Assembly (NCBI GenBank): GCA_023437715.1
Contig: JAEZFK010000071.1
Coordinates: 6,404 to 70,403 of the forward strand
Direction of reading: 5' to 3'
DNA: 64,000 nucleotides
Source: Bacillota bacterium
GTDB lineage: Bacteria; Bacillota; Clostridia; Lachnospirales; Lachnospiraceae
Both the position numbers and the translations under genes were made by a program. This document shows positions 17,375 to 27,399 of the stretch, in pieces. The notes beneath the pieces were generated by a model, which worked only from the letters and a program-made list of their open reading frames with translations, was not told where the DNA came from and ran no database searches. Positions within the stretch are counted from its first letter, which is position 1. Every line of letters starts with the position of its first letter.

Positions 17375-18867
17375 TATTGGGAACTCCTTTCCATGGCGTA
17401 CTGGAGAATGGCTTCCTGAGTTGCTTCCCCGCGGTTTAACTCTCCTGACAGCCGGCCATTGCACATGACCAGAATGCGGTCGCTCATGCCCAAAATCTCC
17501 GGCATTTCCGAGGATATGAGAAGAATTCCGTAGCCTTTCTTCGCCAGATCGCCCATAATCTGATAAATCTCAGCCTTTGCACCCACATCCACGCCCTTGG
17601 TGGGCTCATCCATGATGACGACCTTCATCTCCTGGCTTAAAGCCTTTGCAACCACCACCTTCTGCTGGTTTCCGCCGGATAGGGAGCCGGCGGGATCAAA
17701 GATGGAAACTGCCTTTGTATCCACCTCTTCCAAAAGCCGTTTTGCAGTCTCCCGTTCCATTTTTTCATTGGTGACGCCGTATTTCGCGTATTTTCCCATG
17801 ATGGGAAGGGTCACATTGCGCCCCAGGCCCCAGGGAAGGATGAGCCCTGCTCTCTGGCGGTCCTCCGGAAGAAGGACCAGTCCCTCTCTCATGGCATCGG
17901 CCGGGTGTTTTATAAGGACCCGTTTCCCTTCTATATAAACATCTCCTGAATCCGGCTTTGTAATGCCGCAGATGCTTTCCGCCACCTCTGTCCGCCCTGC
18001 CCCTACAAGTCCTGTAAGTCCAAGAATCTCTCCCTGGTGCAGGGTAAAGCTGATGTTTTTAAAATATCCGGTCCTTGACATGTTTTCCACCCGCAGGACC
18101 TCCGGGCCTGTCTTTACCTCCGGTTTTGGGAAAAGGTCCTTGATCTCACGGCCTACCATGGCCTTAATCAGCTCCCCATTGGTGATTCCCTCTGTCTCGT
18201 AGGTTCCGATGTACTTAGAATCCCGGAAAACAGTCACCCGGTCCGCCAGCCGGTACATATCCTCAAACCGGTGGGAAATAAAGATAATGGAGACGCCGGA
18301 GGCCTTTAACTGATCCACAATCCTGTATAGGTCCTCGGATTCATTTTTCGTCAGGGCTGCTGTAGGCTCGTCGAGAATGATGATCCTGGCCTGGGTGGAA
18401 AGTGCCTTTGCGATTTCCACCATCTGCTGCTGGGCCACACTCAAGGTCCCCATTTCATCGGCAGACTTAAAATCCGCGTTCAGCTCCTTTAAAAGCTTAT
18501 CCGCTTCCTGATTCATCCGCTTCCACTGGATGACGCCGCTTTTTACGATCTCATGACCCATAAATATATTCTCTGTCACCGTAAGGTCGGGATAAGAGGT
18601 GGGATGCTGGTAAACAGCGGCGATTCCTGCCGCCTGGGCATCTCTTGGCCCTTTAAATTCCGTCTTTTTCCCGTCCAGAATGATCTCTCCCTCATCGGCC
18701 CTGTGAACTCCCGTTATTACCTTGATAAATGTGGATTTTCCCGCTCCGTTTTCCCCCATCAGAGCATGAACCTCGCCCTTTTTCAGACTGAAATGAACCT
18801 GATTTAAGGCTTTCACGCCGGGAAATATTTTTGTAACGCCCTTTAATTCCAGAACATATTCGGACAC
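17374..18867 (-). CDS. Sugar ABC ATPase with two nucleotide-binding domains (RbsA/MglA/RhaT family)
   Basis: 497 residues. The first domain has GENGAGKST, LSVAQQQMVEIAKAL and IILDEPTAALT; the second has GLVGAGRTE, LSGGNQQKVVVAKAL and VIMDEPTKGVD. The second-domain Walker A lacks the usual Lys (GAGRTE), as is normal for this family. It starts with GTG at 18867 preceded by GGGAGG. First gene of the importer operon (ATPase, permease, permease, binding protein), and divergent from the two-component genes at 19061. Confidence 0.95.
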   Translation of the reverse strand: MSEYVLELKGVTKIFPGVKALNQVHFSLKKGEVHALMGENGAGKSTFIKVITGVHRADEGEIILDGKKTEFKGPRDAQAAGIAAVYQHPTSYPDLTVTENIFMGHEIVKSGVIQWKRMNQEADKLLKELNADFKSADEMGTLSVAQQQMVEIAKALSTQARIIILDEPTAALTKNESEDLYRIVDQLKASGVSIIFISHRFEDMYRLADRVTVFRDSKYIGTYETEGITNGELIKAMVGREIKDLFPKPEVKTGPEVLRVENMSRTGYFKNISFTLHQGEILGLTGLVGAGRTEVAESICGITKPDSGDVYIEGKRVLIKHPADAMREGLVLLPEDRQRAGLILPWGLGRNVTLPIMGKYAKYGVTNEKMERETAKRLLEEVDTKAVSIFDPAGSLSGGNQQKVVVAKALSQEMKVVIMDEPTKGVDVGAKAEIYQIMGDLAKKGYGILLISSEMPEILGMSDRILVMCNGRLSGELNRGEATQEAILQYAMERSSQ

Positions 18868-19000
18868 GGCTGCTTCCTCCCTTCTTTAACTGGGATCATT
18901 TTACCACCGGCAAGACCCTGGGGAAACAGTACTATCTTTTGATAACGGGTAATATATTTTTGAGTTTTTCGTTAATAATATCATGAACATGGATTTCAGC

Positions 19001-19028
19001 TTGTATTTTTTGGTTATTTTGCTAGAAT
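19001..19028 (+). promoter_or_regulatory. Candidate promoter of the two-component operon
   Basis: TTGTAT (19001-19006), 16-base spacer, TAGAAT (19023-19028). It lies about 33 bases before the response-regulator ATG, in the 193-base divergent gap with the sugar importer. Elements are moderately close to consensus. Confidence 0.45.
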
Positions 19029-19060
19029 AATAATGAATAAAATGCAGGAAGGAGACCCTT

Positions 19061-20617
19061 ATGAAATTGCTGATCGTTGATGATGAAGAGCTCACACGCA
19101 CCGGACTGATCGATTCCATTGACTGGGAGTCTCTGGGCATCTTTCAGCTGTTCCAGGCCGAGGACGGCATAAGCGGGCTTCGCATTGCAAAGGAAGTGAA
19201 GCCTGAAATCGTTTTGTGCGATGTGAGAATGCCCAGAATGGATGGCATTGAACTGGTGGAACGGCTGGAAAAGCTGCTTCCTCATTCAGCCTTTATCTTT
19301 ATGAGCGGTTATTCAGATAAGGAATATTTAAAGGCCGCCATCCGCTTAAAGGCCGTCAACTATGTGGAAAAACCCTTAGACCCGGGGGAGGTGAAAAGCT
19401 CCATAAAGGAAGCCTACAACTGCGTCCGCCAGAATATGAGGACCGTAAAGAATGAGCTGTTCTACTCCAGAGGAACCGGCTCCTCCTTTGCCTCCGCCCT
19501 CACGCATCCTTACAGGGACAATAAGGAAAACGTCGCCGCACTTGCCAAGGAGCTGGGCCTTAAGCTCACTCCTCACACATGCTTTACCTCTTTCGTTATC
19601 AAGCTGGAACAGAGCCAGACGGATCAGAACCTTATGGATCAGGTGCTCACAGACCTGGAGGTGTTTCTTTCCCACTCCCACATGCAGGTTTATTATGTAT
19701 CGAAATATATCCAGTACCATGTATTCCACATCCTTTCCCCTGCTTTGCCCTCTCAGGGAGCCATCAACCGGATCGGAATTTTCTTAAAAAATTGCTTTGA
19801 CCCGGCCTGTACTTTCTATATAAGCAGAGGGGAAACCTATACGGGAATTGCAAAAGCCTACGATTCCTATGCGACTGCGGTATCTCTCATGCAAAGCAGC
19901 TTTTTCTTTGATCCGGGAACATTTTTCACCCCTGAGGAGGAAGTAAGTACAGACAAGGGGAGAAGAAGCGGGGAAACAGGGGAAACCTACGGGGCCCGCC
20001 TTTCGGAGGCTGTTTTAAATAAGGACCAGGAAGCCGGGAGGGAACTGCTTCTGCGCCTTTATGAAGATTTTTACCAGAAGAGAGAGGTTTCTGCCCATGA
20101 GGCAAAGGACCTTTATTATAAGCTTTTTATGGTTTTGGAGGACTGCCGCCAGACCCTTAAGCTGGCCCCTGTCATGGAGCCGGAAAATGCCATGAAGCTT
20201 CTTGAAAGCTGCTTCAGCTTCAAGGAGCTGCACCAAAAGCTGACACAAAAAACCCAGCTGCTTTTTGAAGCTGCCCGGTCCCATATGCCGGAAAATTCCA
20301 CCATCTTCCTTATTAAAGAATACATCCACAGCCATTATCACGACGAAGCCCTTTCGGTACGGGATATCGGCAGCCAGGTTTATTTGTCCGCTTCTTACGT
20401 GTGCACCTATTTTAAAAATGAAACGGGACAGACTATTAACCAGTACCTTACGGATTACCGGATGAAAAAGGCCAAGGAGCTTCTGGCCGATTCCCGTTAC
20501 CAGATCGCCGATATTTCCAGCAAGGTGGGATACAGCAATGGAAATTATTTCAGCAAGAGCTTTAAAAAACTGACAGGCTTATCGCCGTCTGATTACCGGG
20601 AGAAAATGTTGAAATGA
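19061..20617 (+). CDS. YesN-type response regulator with AraC DNA-binding domain
   Basis: 518 residues: receiver domain (1-120) with acidic pocket VDDEE and phospho-acceptor Asp54 (VLCDVRMPRMDG), conserved Lys in VEKPLDP; a long middle region of about 280 residues; and two helix-turn-helix motifs of the AraC family at the C-terminus (about 420-515: ALSVRDIGSQVYLSASYVC, YQIADISSKVGYSNGNYFSK). It is activated by the overlapping kinase. Its divergent position suggests control of the sugar importer at 14221-18867 (inference). AAGGAG precedes the ATG. Confidence 0.95.
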   Translation: MKLLIVDDEELTRTGLIDSIDWESLGIFQLFQAEDGISGLRIAKEVKPEIVLCDVRMPRMDGIELVERLEKLLPHSAFIFMSGYSDKEYLKAAIRLKAVNYVEKPLDPGEVKSSIKEAYNCVRQNMRTVKNELFYSRGTGSSFASALTHPYRDNKENVAALAKELGLKLTPHTCFTSFVIKLEQSQTDQNLMDQVLTDLEVFLSHSHMQVYYVSKYIQYHVFHILSPALPSQGAINRIGIFLKNCFDPACTFYISRGETYTGIAKAYDSYATAVSLMQSSFFFDPGTFFTPEEEVSTDKGRRSGETGETYGARLSEAVLNKDQEAGRELLLRLYEDFYQKREVSAHEAKDLYYKLFMVLEDCRQTLKLAPVMEPENAMKLLESCFSFKELHQKLTQKTQLLFEAARSHMPENSTIFLIKEYIHSHYHDEALSVRDIGSQVYLSASYVCTYFKNETGQTINQYLTDYRMKKAKELLADSRYQIADISSKVGYSNGNYFSKSFKKLTGLSPSDYREKMLK

Positions 20618-22422
20618 AAAATCTGATACAAAGAGGAAAGCTCTTCTACAACAACATGATGCTGCAGACGAAATTCACCATCACCCATCTGGTCATCACC
20701 ACCATACCAATGCTGCTCATGTTCTTCTTTTTTCACGGAAAGCTCTATGACATGGTTCTGGCGGATACCATCCGGACAGAACAGACCGTCTCTGCCGGAA
20801 CCATGCCCCAGCTTGACCAGCTGATTGAAACCTGTCTGGAAGCACAGAAAAGTCTGGAAGCACATCCTTATTATAAGAAGCTGTTTCGTTTCACCGGATA
20901 CCAGCCCGACCATCAGATTGATGATTCTCCGGAAGCGGCGGATTTTTGCAGGACCGCAGAAAGCATCATTGACGGCGAATATATAACCAATATACACATC
21001 TATCTGGATATTCCTGAATTTCAGGAAATCTTTCACAATGAGGAATCCAGCCGGATCTTCCGCCCCATAAGAGAAGCCAAGGGGTCTTACTGGCATGGAA
21101 TTTTCCAGGGGGACCGGTCTCTGACCTCCCTCTTCTGTCCGGGCTTCTATTTAAGTCCCATAGAAGTCAGGGAATCAGGGGATATGGCCTATATCACCAA
21201 AGCATCTATTTTATATAACAGCGAATACCACACCTGCTATACAGCCATCTATTTCTCCAAAGCACCCTTTACAAAGCTGTTAAAGAATAACTTAACAGAG
21301 GATACCAGCGTGGCCTACATCATCAACGACAGGGACAGCACTGTGGCTACGTCTGATGACGGGCTGGCGGGAATCTACCATTTCAGCTACGATAAGGTCC
21401 GTGACTTCTTTATGTCGTCCAATAATTTTATTTTAAAAAACATTCTGGATCACGATGTTTACGCCGGCTTCTATTATATAGGGAAGGCGGACTGGTTCAT
21501 GGTGGCTGTCATTCCCACCAGAGCCATCATCCGGAAAACCTTTCTCCTCATGATCGGCTTTTTCATCATATATCTGCTCTGCATACTGACTTCATTTTTA
21601 ATTGCAAACCGTCTGTCTCATTCCATCACCAACCGGATTTCCTCTGTCATCAGGCAAATGGCAAAGGTGCGCACGGAACCGCCCACCTCTCTGCCCGCCT
21701 CCCTTTACCACGATGAGATCGGTGGCTTAATCGACACCTACAACTATATGACCAGGATGATGAACCGGCTCATTGAGGAGCAGGCAAAAGCGGCGGAGGA
21801 TTTACGGGCCGCTGAATTCAACTCTCTCCAGGCCCAGATCAACCCCCACTTTCTGTACAATACCATGGACATGATCAACTGGCTGGCAAAACAGGGCCGG
21901 ACCGAAGAAGTTTCGGAAGCCGTGGTGGATCTCTCCCGCTTTTATAAGCTGACCTTAAGCCGCAAAGGAACCTTAAGCACCATTGCCGATGAGCTGGAAC
22001 ATGTGAAAACCTATGTCCGGCTTCAAAATATGCGTTACCATCAGATCATTGACTTTGTGGATGATATGCCGGACCACATGATGGACTGCCCCATTCCGAA
22101 GCTGACCTTCCAGCCTGTAGTAGAAAACTCCATCCTTCACGGGCTTCTGGAAAAGGTTCCAAAGGGGGGAACCATTGTCATAACAGGCTGGCTGGAAGAA
22201 AACACAGCCGTGATCCTGATTTCTGATGACGGAGTGGGAATGGACTACGGCAAGCTCTCCGGCATTCTCTCCGGCCAGGGAACCAGCAAAAACGGGACAA
22301 ACATTGCCGTATTCAATACCCACAGGCGTCTGGAGATCCTTTACGGAACCGGTTACGGCCTTACCTACAAAAGCCTGCCCGGGAAAGGAACAGAGGTGGA
22401 AATCAGGATTCGGGCTTGTTAA
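20614..22422 (+). CDS. YesM-type sensor histidine kinase
   Basis: 602 residues. Two transmembrane segments (about 20-40 and 305-330) enclose an extracellular sensor domain of about 260 residues. A HAMP-like linker follows, then a His_kinase domain with phospho-acceptor His412 in QAQINPHFLYNTMDMI, N-box VVENSILHG and G-box ISDDGVGMD. It overlaps the response regulator by four bases. This LytS/YesM class usually senses sugars or cell-wall compounds in clostridia. Confidence 0.95.
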   Translation: MKNLIQRGKLFYNNMMLQTKFTITHLVITTIPMLLMFFFFHGKLYDMVLADTIRTEQTVSAGTMPQLDQLIETCLEAQKSLEAHPYYKKLFRFTGYQPDHQIDDSPEAADFCRTAESIIDGEYITNIHIYLDIPEFQEIFHNEESSRIFRPIREAKGSYWHGIFQGDRSLTSLFCPGFYLSPIEVRESGDMAYITKASILYNSEYHTCYTAIYFSKAPFTKLLKNNLTEDTSVAYIINDRDSTVATSDDGLAGIYHFSYDKVRDFFMSSNNFILKNILDHDVYAGFYYIGKADWFMVAVIPTRAIIRKTFLLMIGFFIIYLLCILTSFLIANRLSHSITNRISSVIRQMAKVRTEPPTSLPASLYHDEIGGLIDTYNYMTRMMNRLIEEQAKAAEDLRAAEFNSLQAQINPHFLYNTMDMINWLAKQGRTEEVSEAVVDLSRFYKLTLSRKGTLSTIADELEHVKTYVRLQNMRYHQIIDFVDDMPDHMMDCPIPKLTFQPVVENSILHGLLEKVPKGGTIVITGWLEENTAVILISDDGVGMDYGKLSGILSGQGTSKNGTNIAVFNTHRRLEILYGTGYGLTYKSLPGKGTEVEIRIRAC

Positions 22423-22565
22423 TTCTAAAATTTCTATTTTTATGCTCAATTCGACATTTTTTACCAATAACGGCTCCAATTCTGCAAAAACCGTTGTTTT
22501 TTATTTAAAATTCGTCTATTATCACATAAGTAATATATATTTTTGTAGTTTACAAAGGAGAGGTT

Positions 22566-24548
22566 ATGAAATTAAAAGGGATTCGGCAGAAAATAATCTT
22601 AAACACCCTGGTTGTCATCGTAATTATTTCTGTAGTCACAACCATTGTTTTATCCGTCTCTGCAATGTCTTTGACAAATGTTACACTAATGGAAACGCTG
22701 ACGCCGTTTGCCAAAACCGCCTCAAAAAGCATTGAAAGCAATCTTCACATTATGGCGGACCGGATCTTTATGATTGGGGAAAATCAGGCGCTGTCGTCAG
22801 AGGAAACGACTCCGGAGGAAAAGCAGCAGGTTCTGGACAAGGCTGCATCAGGCATTGAATTTGTCTGGCTGGCGCTCTATAAGCAGGATGGAAAGCTGTA
22901 TACAGGCGAGGAAAACAGCCCCGCCGATATTTCGGACCAGGCGTTCTTTAAAATGATGCAGGAGACGAAGAACCTTACCATAGGGGATACTTCTGTGGGA
23001 GAAAACGGACTTGAAATATCTGTGGGAATGCCCATAACCACGGATAAGAACAACACCTATTATCTGGTGGGAAGCTATAAATACGATATGCTTGACGACG
23101 TGATCAGCAGCATCCATATCGGCTACAGCGGACACGCCTTTGTCATGAACGACAGCGGACAGGTAATGGCCTATCCTGATACGGATTTCATAAAAAACGG
23201 GACCAATGTGTATTCCCTCTATAAAGACAATTCAAAGCTTTTGAAAGTCTTTGATGCGATGAAATCAGGAACCATCGGCTCTGCTTCCGTATCCATGGAT
23301 GGGGAGGATACCCTCATTGTTTACGCGCCTGTAAGAGGCGTCAACTGGTATCTGGCCATCATGACCCCAAAGTCAGATTTTACAGGCATGGTAAATACGG
23401 CGGTTCTCATCAACATAGGCATTATCATCACCCTGACCCTGCTTGCCATATTATTTATCGTCCGCTTTGCAGGAAAAATTTCCAAAGCTCTGGCCAGCGT
23501 AACAGGGCGGATACAAAAGCTGGCCCATGGAGATCTGGCCAGCCCCGTGGAAGTGGTGATGACAAACGACGAAGCCCAGACCCTTTCCAATTCACTGAAA
23601 GATACCATCGAAAAGGTGAACGGATACATCTCCCAGCTTCAATATGCCCTGGAGCAGCTTTCTGACGGAAATTTAGACATCGCTGTCAGCGATCAGTTTG
23701 AAGGAGATTTTGTAGTCATGAAAGACTCCATCAACAACATAAGCGATTTCCTTAACCAGCTGATCAAGGACTTGCAGCAATCGGCAGAGGCCTTAAACCA
23801 GGCGGCCCAGGGAGTATCCCAGAGCGCCCGCTTTATGAATGAATCTTCCGGTCATCAATCCCAGTCCATTGACAGGATTATGGAGGAGACAGGCTCCATA
23901 TCAAAAGACATCGTCGTTGTAGAAGAACACGCAAGAACCGCCAGAGAGCTTATGGAGCAGTCCATGGAAAAGCTGTCAACCGGCGACGTACATATGAGCA
24001 GCACCCTTCAGGCAATGGAAAACATCAGCCGCAACGCCGATGAAATAACAAAAATCACAAAATTCCTTGAAGAAATCGCATTTCAGACAAACCTTCTGGC
24101 CCTTAACGCAAGCGTTGAGGCCGCCCATGCAGGCGAGGCCGGAAAGGGCTTTGCCGTAGTGGCAAATGAAATCCGGGATCTTGCAGAAAAGAGCGCGGAT
24201 TCCTCAAAGCGTACAGCGGAAATGCTTGAAAATTCCCAAAAAGCTGTTGAGGAAGGTTCTAAATATGCCAACCTTACTGCTCTCTTCTTAAATGAGCTGA
24301 CGGATATATCCAAACAGACCTATGAGATAACAGAGGATCTGGAACGGCTGGTGGGCAATGAAAAGTCCAGTCTGGAAAACGCGTCCCTTGACATATCCCA
24401 GATCTCCCAGCTTGCCCATCAGAACTTAGAAACCAGCAGGACCGTGGCTTCCTTAAGCGGAGATCTGGCACAGCAGGCCCACGGCCTTGAAAAAATGGCC
24501 GGGCGCTTCCGGCTTCGTTCTGATTCTGAAAGGGGGGATATCCAGTGA
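22566..24548 (+). CDS. Methyl-accepting chemotaxis receptor with dCache-like sensor
   Basis: 660 residues: transmembrane helix (about 12-35), extracellular Cache-type domain (about 38-280, with PADISDQAFFKMM, GMPITTDKNNTYYLVGSY, HAFVMNDSGQVMAYPD), second helix (about 282-305), HAMP (about 305-360), and a signalling domain whose hairpin tip EIAFQTNLLALNASVEAAHA begins near residue 502. AAAGGAGAGG precedes the ATG. Its 3' end overlaps a flavin-binding lipoprotein gene by four bases. Ligand unknown. Confidence 0.93.
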   Translation: MKLKGIRQKIILNTLVVIVIISVVTTIVLSVSAMSLTNVTLMETLTPFAKTASKSIESNLHIMADRIFMIGENQALSSEETTPEEKQQVLDKAASGIEFVWLALYKQDGKLYTGEENSPADISDQAFFKMMQETKNLTIGDTSVGENGLEISVGMPITTDKNNTYYLVGSYKYDMLDDVISSIHIGYSGHAFVMNDSGQVMAYPDTDFIKNGTNVYSLYKDNSKLLKVFDAMKSGTIGSASVSMDGEDTLIVYAPVRGVNWYLAIMTPKSDFTGMVNTAVLINIGIIITLTLLAILFIVRFAGKISKALASVTGRIQKLAHGDLASPVEVVMTNDEAQTLSNSLKDTIEKVNGYISQLQYALEQLSDGNLDIAVSDQFEGDFVVMKDSINNISDFLNQLIKDLQQSAEALNQAAQGVSQSARFMNESSGHQSQSIDRIMEETGSISKDIVVVEEHARTARELMEQSMEKLSTGDVHMSSTLQAMENISRNADEITKITKFLEEIAFQTNLLALNASVEAAHAGEAGKGFAVVANEIRDLAEKSADSSKRTAEMLENSQKAVEEGSKYANLTALFLNELTDISKQTYEITEDLERLVGNEKSSLENASLDISQISQLAHQNLETSRTVASLSGDLAQQAHGLEKMAGRFRLRSDSERGDIQ

Positions 24549-24997
24549 AAAGAGCAAAATTCGTTTTTATGATCCTTCTGGTTCTCCTGATTGCATTTTC
24601 CGCAAGCAGCTGCCAAAAGAAGGAAAGCAAGCTGGTGGATGGCTTTTATTCCGTGGAAATGTCGGAATACAGCAATGGATGGAAGGAATTCGTTACCATC
24701 CGGGTCAGCGACGGAAAAATTGTTACGGTTGAATACAATGCAAAAAACCAGAGCGGATTCATCAAAGCCTGGGATATTCCCTACATGCGGAACATGTACA
24801 GCAAAAAGGGGACCTACCCCAACCGTTACACCCGTACCTACGCCGCCAGTTTCCTTGCAGCCCAAAGCGACCAGAGAATAGACGGAGTAAGCGGAGCCAC
24901 CATATCGGGAGGCAATTTCCGGAAAATGGCTTCTCTCCTCATGGAAAAAGCGGGAACAGGAGATACCTCCCTGGGTATTGTAGAACCTGATAAATAA
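24545..24997 (+). CDS. FMN-binding-domain lipoprotein (putative flavinylated redox protein)
   Basis: 150 residues. The signal peptide ends in a lipobox (ASSC near residue 20), and the mature part is one FMN-binding domain (about 30-140) with the covalent-flavin motif DGVSGATISGG, where the Thr is the expected ApbE attachment site. Such proteins carry electrons outside the membrane. The start is GTG at 24545 with GGGGGA upstream. Overlap with the chemoreceptor implies co-translation. No ApbE gene is in the window. Confidence 0.88.
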   Translation: MKRAKFVFMILLVLLIAFSASSCQKKESKLVDGFYSVEMSEYSNGWKEFVTIRVSDGKIVTVEYNAKNQSGFIKAWDIPYMRNMYSKKGTYPNRYTRTYAASFLAAQSDQRIDGVSGATISGGNFRKMASLLMEKAGTGDTSLGIVEPDK

Positions 24998-25004
24998 ATT
25001 AATC

Positions 25005-25922
25005 CTACAAAAGCCCCCGCTGCTTTAAGCTTTCTTCAATCTCCGGTTGACCGGCCATACAGCCTGTATCTCCAAGGCTTATGGCCGGTTTTGTCTTTCC
25101 GTGGAAATCGCTTCCGCAGGTGACGAACCGCCCAAGGTTCATGGCTTCCTCGTAATAATGAATGGCCTGGGGACCGGAATGATAGCTGCTGAAAGCTTCA
25201 ATCCCATCAATTCCTGTCTCAATAACAGGAAGCAATAAATTGGAATTGTCCTTTAAATTAATGCCTGGATGGGCCAGAACCGCCTGCCCACCGTTTCGGT
25301 GGATGATATCCACCACTTCTTCCATGGACGGATATTTTATTTCCGCATAGCAGGGCTTTCCCTGGGAGTAATAATCCCAGTAGAAATTGACGTAAGGATT
25401 GTCTGCCCTCTCCCCTCCTTTCCGGTAGGGAAGAAGAAGCGGATGGACCTGGTATTCCGGCTTATGTAAAAGGACCTCCGCAAACATTTCTCCATTCCAC
25501 ATATCCTTCCAGTAATTATTTTCCCCTAACTGCTCCAGATCCTTTTCTTCTATCTGAAATCCCAGTTGCCGGGTTAAATAAAGCATCTGATAAGAGGCTT
25601 CCCTGCTCTGATCCCTGATGTTTTTTTCTATGAGCTGAAAATCTTCCTTTTCATAATCAATCCCATAACCAAGGACATGGAAATTTACACTCTCATAAGT
25701 ACAGTCTATTTCTATTGCAGGAATGTATCTGATTCCGGCAGCTTCCGCTGCCTTTTGTCCCTCAAAATTGGCGCGGACACAGTTGTGGTCGGCGATTGCC
25801 ATGATCCGGATGCCACGCTTTCTGCATATCTCGACAAGCTCTGCGGGAGTATATTCTCCGTCATCGCTGTAACAGCTGTGCATGTGCATATCAATGTACC
25901 TGCCGGTTTGAAGCTCTTTCAT
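25005..25922 (-). CDS. PHP-domain metal-dependent phosphoesterase
   Basis: 305 residues. PHP motifs are clear: DMHMHSCYSDDGEYTP (about 12-27), IMAIADHNC, GIRYIPAIEID, AVLAHPGINL and GSDFHGK. This set of His/Asp residues binds the metal cluster in TrpH/YciV-type enzymes, which act on 3',5'-nucleoside bisphosphates or 5' RNA ends. An insertion of about 90 residues in the middle is longer than in E. coli TrpH, so the exact substrate is open. It is convergent with the FMN lipoprotein, with only seven bases between stops. GGGGGA precedes the ATG. Confidence 0.88.
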   Translation of the reverse strand: MKELQTGRYIDMHMHSCYSDDGEYTPAELVEICRKRGIRIMAIADHNCVRANFEGQKAAEAAGIRYIPAIEIDCTYESVNFHVLGYGIDYEKEDFQLIEKNIRDQSREASYQMLYLTRQLGFQIEEKDLEQLGENNYWKDMWNGEMFAEVLLHKPEYQVHPLLLPYRKGGERADNPYVNFYWDYYSQGKPCYAEIKYPSMEEVVDIIHRNGGQAVLAHPGINLKDNSNLLLPVIETGIDGIEAFSSYHSGPQAIHYYEEAMNLGRFVTCGSDFHGKTKPAISLGDTGCMAGQPEIEESLKQRGLL

Positions 25923-26002
25923 AAAGTGAATCCCCCTTTTCTTACAGCCTGGAAACCAGCTGCCGCTATATTTAATAATTGCATTTTACATGTCTGGGCA
26001 GC

Positions 26003-26043
26003 AAAAAGCAAGGAGCCCGCAGAACCGAAGTCCCGGGCTCCTT
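26003..26043 (-). terminator. Rho-independent terminator of the MFS exporter gene
   Basis: Stem AAGGAGCCCG (26010-26019) pairs with CGGGCTCCTT (26034-26043). Leftward it is followed by GCTTTTTGC. It lies 52 bases beyond the stop at 26095. Confidence 0.82.
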
Positions 26044-26094
26044 AAGCTTTCATTTTATTTCAGGCGGAAAGTTTCTTGACAAGTACAGAGCCGG

Positions 26095-27399
26095 CTATTC
26101 CTCCAGCTGCCAGATATATGGGTCCCACCGGAATGGAATACAGGACAGAGCGCCAAATACTCCAATTACGAAAAACAGCAGAGCTGCTCCGGAGCCCTTT
26201 CCGGCTCCAAACAGCAGCGCCAACAGGCCATCTGCTGCCTGCGCCGCCATAAACGGCTCAAACACTTTATCCACCAGAAAGCCTCCGCATAAATACCCCA
26301 GAGGAATGGTGAAAAACTGCAGGGTGTTTCTTGCTGAATACACCCGCCCCTGCATTTCAACAGGAATATGGGTTCGGAAAAGCACATCCATATTAGCGCT
26401 CATAGCAGGAATAAAAATCCACCCAAGAACAACGCCAAAGCACCACACCGGCACGCTTTTTCCAAAAGCCAGAATAAAGTTTTCCGTACTCATGGAAAAA
26501 AGCAGGGAATTGAGAATGACCCGTACCCGGCTTTTGGGCGGTGGTAAAACCGTCACCAGAATACTTCCGGCCACGGTTGCCGCTCCGGTCACCCCATTGA
26601 CCATGCCAAGGGCCATCTCTCCTCCCTGGACTCTTGAAAGCACCATGGCAGGCAGGGCTGCATTATAAATAGAAGCGGTAAAATTGATAGCAGCCAAGAA
26701 CAGAATGATATCCAAAATTCCCCGATTGTTTTTCAAATACTCCAGACCGCTTTTGGCAGACTGCAATACGGACTCACGTTTCCCGCCGCCAGACCCGTCA
26801 GCCTGGGGAATTTTAATAAAAAGCAGTAATGTCCCAAAAGCCGCGGCAAAGGTAAGTAAGTCAAACAGAAGAACTGCCTGAATGCCTGTAAGGGAAAGAA
26901 GAGCCGCAGCCAGCATCGGAGTCAGTACAGTCACCAGCGAATTGGAAAAAGACCGCAGCCCGCTGACCTTCTGATAATGCTTTTGAGGAGCCAATATACT
27001 GACCACCACATCGGAGGCCGGCCGCTGGACGGTATTCATCAGACCATTTAAGGTGTTAATCACATATAAATGCCAAAGGCAAAGATTCCCGGACGCCATC
27101 AGGACCAGCACGGAAACGGTACACAGGGCCGCAAAGCTGTCACTGACCAGCATGATGATCTTCTTATTCCACCGGTCGCTCAATGCTCCTGCAAAAATGC
27201 TTAACAGAACATAAGGCCCATAGGAACAAATAGCCAAAAGGGAGGTCGCAAGGGCAGAGCCCTGCTGCTCATAAGACCAGATGACCAGCGCAAAACTGGT
27301 CATGGAACTGCCTAAGGCTGAAAACGACTGGGTAAACCATAAAAGCAGGAACACGCGAAGCTCCCGGAAATCCATTATTAAATTTTTATTGATATTCAT
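26095..27399 (-). CDS. MFS efflux transporter (MFS_3/enterobactin-exporter-like)
   Basis: 434 residues with about 12 hydrophobic segments. The A-like loop motif GALSDRWNKKIIM follows segment 2, and NTLNGLMNTVQRPASDVVVS and FRTHIPVEMQGRVYSARNTLQ are typical of the macrolide-efflux/EntS-like subgroup. It probably exports a drug or small metabolite using an ion gradient. AAGGAG precedes the ATG. Upstream lies a structured leader (27442-27505) that could regulate it. Confidence 0.88.
   Translation of the reverse strand: MNINKNLIMDFRELRVFLLLWFTQSFSALGSSMTSFALVIWSYEQQGSALATSLLAICSYGPYVLLSIFAGALSDRWNKKIIMLVSDSFAALCTVSVLVLMASGNLCLWHLYVINTLNGLMNTVQRPASDVVVSILAPQKHYQKVSGLRSFSNSLVTVLTPMLAAALLSLTGIQAVLLFDLLTFAAAFGTLLLFIKIPQADGSGGGKRESVLQSAKSGLEYLKNNRGILDIILFLAAINFTASIYNAALPAMVLSRVQGGEMALGMVNGVTGAATVAGSILVTVLPPPKSRVRVILNSLLFSMSTENFILAFGKSVPVWCFGVVLGWIFIPAMSANMDVLFRTHIPVEMQGRVYSARNTLQFFTIPLGYLCGGFLVDKVFEPFMAAQAADGLLALLFGAGKGSGAALLFFVIGVFGALSCIPFRWDPYIWQLEE

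Noticed and set aside
25979..26668. Rightward 229-residue frame opposite the MFS gene
   Set aside because: Antisense shadow; it also crosses the MFS terminator.
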